Source: Dehalococcoidales bacterium (GTDB lineage Bacteria; Chloroflexota; Dehalococcoidia; Dehalococcoidales; UBA5760). From it: a stretch of 6,338 bases of DNA. This document shows positions 5,910 to 6,338 of this stretch, piece after piece. The DNA lies in contig DAOWJG010000210.1 of the NCBI GenBank assembly GCA_030640485.1, forward strand, positions 1 through 6,338, given 5' to 3'. Numbering within the stretch: the stretch's first letter is position 1; each line of letters begins with the position of its first letter. The position numbers were made by a program, and so were the translations under genes. The notes beneath the pieces were generated by a model. It searched no databases, was not told the DNA's origin, and was given only the letters and a program-made list of their open reading frames with translations.

Positions 5910-6338
5910 GGCGGTAATCTGGGATATGGACGGGGTAATTGCCGACACAGCGCCCTACCACTTCAGAGCCTGGCAAGGAGTCTTTCGCCAGCGTGGGGTA
6001 AGCTTCACTGAGAACGATTTCAGACGCAACTTTGGGCAGAGGAATGATACTATCATCAGAAATGCCCTGGGTAACGACCTTTTAGCGAGCGAAATAGACG
6101 CCATTGCCACTGAGAAAGAAGAAGACTTCCGCCAGAGAGTAAAGTACCACGTAAAGTCGCTACCGGGGGCAATAGAACTACTAAAGTCACTTAGGGAACA
6201 CGGCTTTTCTCAGGCATTGGGGTCATCAGCCCCGATAGAAAACATTTTGCTGGTTACCCAGGAATTAGGCATCGAGGGCTTTTTCCAAGTCATTGTCTCC
6301 GGTAAAGTGGTGAAAGAGGGTAAACCAAGCCCTCAAGG
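5893..6338 (+). CDS. HAD-superfamily hydrolase, beta-phosphoglucomutase-like (3' end outside window)
   Basis: The first 148 codons of a haloacid-dehalogenase-type phosphatase or phosphomutase, cut by the window end. Motif I is VIWDMDGVIADT (8-19) with nucleophile D11 and acid/base D13. An all-helical cap of the C1 type follows (about 20-85), then SLPGAIELLKSLREHGF (89-105), motif II in ALGSSAP (108-114; S111 or S112), and the motif III lysine in EGKPSPQ (K144). Motif IV (the acidic pair that binds Mg) lies beyond the end. The family includes beta-phosphoglucomutase, phosphoglycolate phosphatase and sugar-phosphate phosphatases; the substrate is not decidable here. The start overlaps the thioesterase gene by 17 bases, with GGAGGAGGT at 5871-5879, a slightly long 13-14 bases upstream. 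It appears to be part of the thiL operon. Confidence 0.9.
   Translation, partial: MLNKNKAVIWDMDGVIADTAPYHFRAWQGVFRQRGVSFTENDFRRNFGQRNDTIIRNALGNDLLASEIDAIATEKEEDFRQRVKYHVKSLPGAIELLKSLREHGFSQALGSSAPIENILLVTQELGIEGFFQVIVSGKVVKEGKPSPQ

Noticed and set aside
1..6338. Search for a novel defence, mobile or biosynthetic system
   Set aside because: Every substantial frame matches a known housekeeping family; there is no transposase, integrase, toxin-antitoxin pair, CRISPR repeat or tRNA in the window.

Overview
The window is a compact bacterial chromosome segment of ordinary housekeeping genes. There are nine protein genes in two divergent groups and almost no free space. The organism is probably an anaerobe, because it carries a two-domain rubrerythrin. 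Base composition looks moderate. The style of RsmA (ARKGLGQHFL near the N-terminus) and of IspE (GLSGDSSDAA), together with the mixed leadered and leaderless starts, reminds me of Chloroflexota such as Dehalococcoidia. That placement is from memory and only tentative. I see no RNA gene, CRISPR array, insertion sequence, integrase or phage gene.

Left half, minus strand (48-3166), read from right to left: a calcineurin-like metallophosphoesterase, then rsmA (16S rRNA dimethyladenosine transferase), then ispE (MEP-pathway kinase; overlaps rsmA by 7 bases), then rubrerythrin, which has its own strong Shine-Dalgarno (SD) sequence and a likely promoter. The gap between the phosphoesterase and rsmA (about 2351-2431) holds several overlapping, mutually exclusive inverted repeats. 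It also holds a perfect SD sequence that fits a CTG codon better than the GTG usually chosen as the rsmA start.

Centre (3167-3254): an 88-base divergent promoter region. On each strand a recognisable -35/-10 pair with a 17-base spacer places the transcription start at, or 3 bases before, the ATG. Both the phosphoesterase and thiL therefore look leaderless.

Right half, plus strand (3255-6338): thiL (thiamine-monophosphate kinase), tsaE and tsaB (two parts of the tRNA t6A37 machinery), a PaaI-type hotdog thioesterase, and the first 148 codons of a HAD-family hydrolase cut by the window end. The genes overlap or nearly touch (4-base overlap, 27-base gap, 1-base gap, 17-base overlap), so they look like one operon. 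thiL-tsaE-tsaB is a known arrangement that often continues with rimI and tsaD; here that place is taken by the thioesterase and the HAD gene.

I found no undescribed system. The most useful second-look items are the rsmA start, the paired leaderless promoters and the hairpin-rich rsmA leader.
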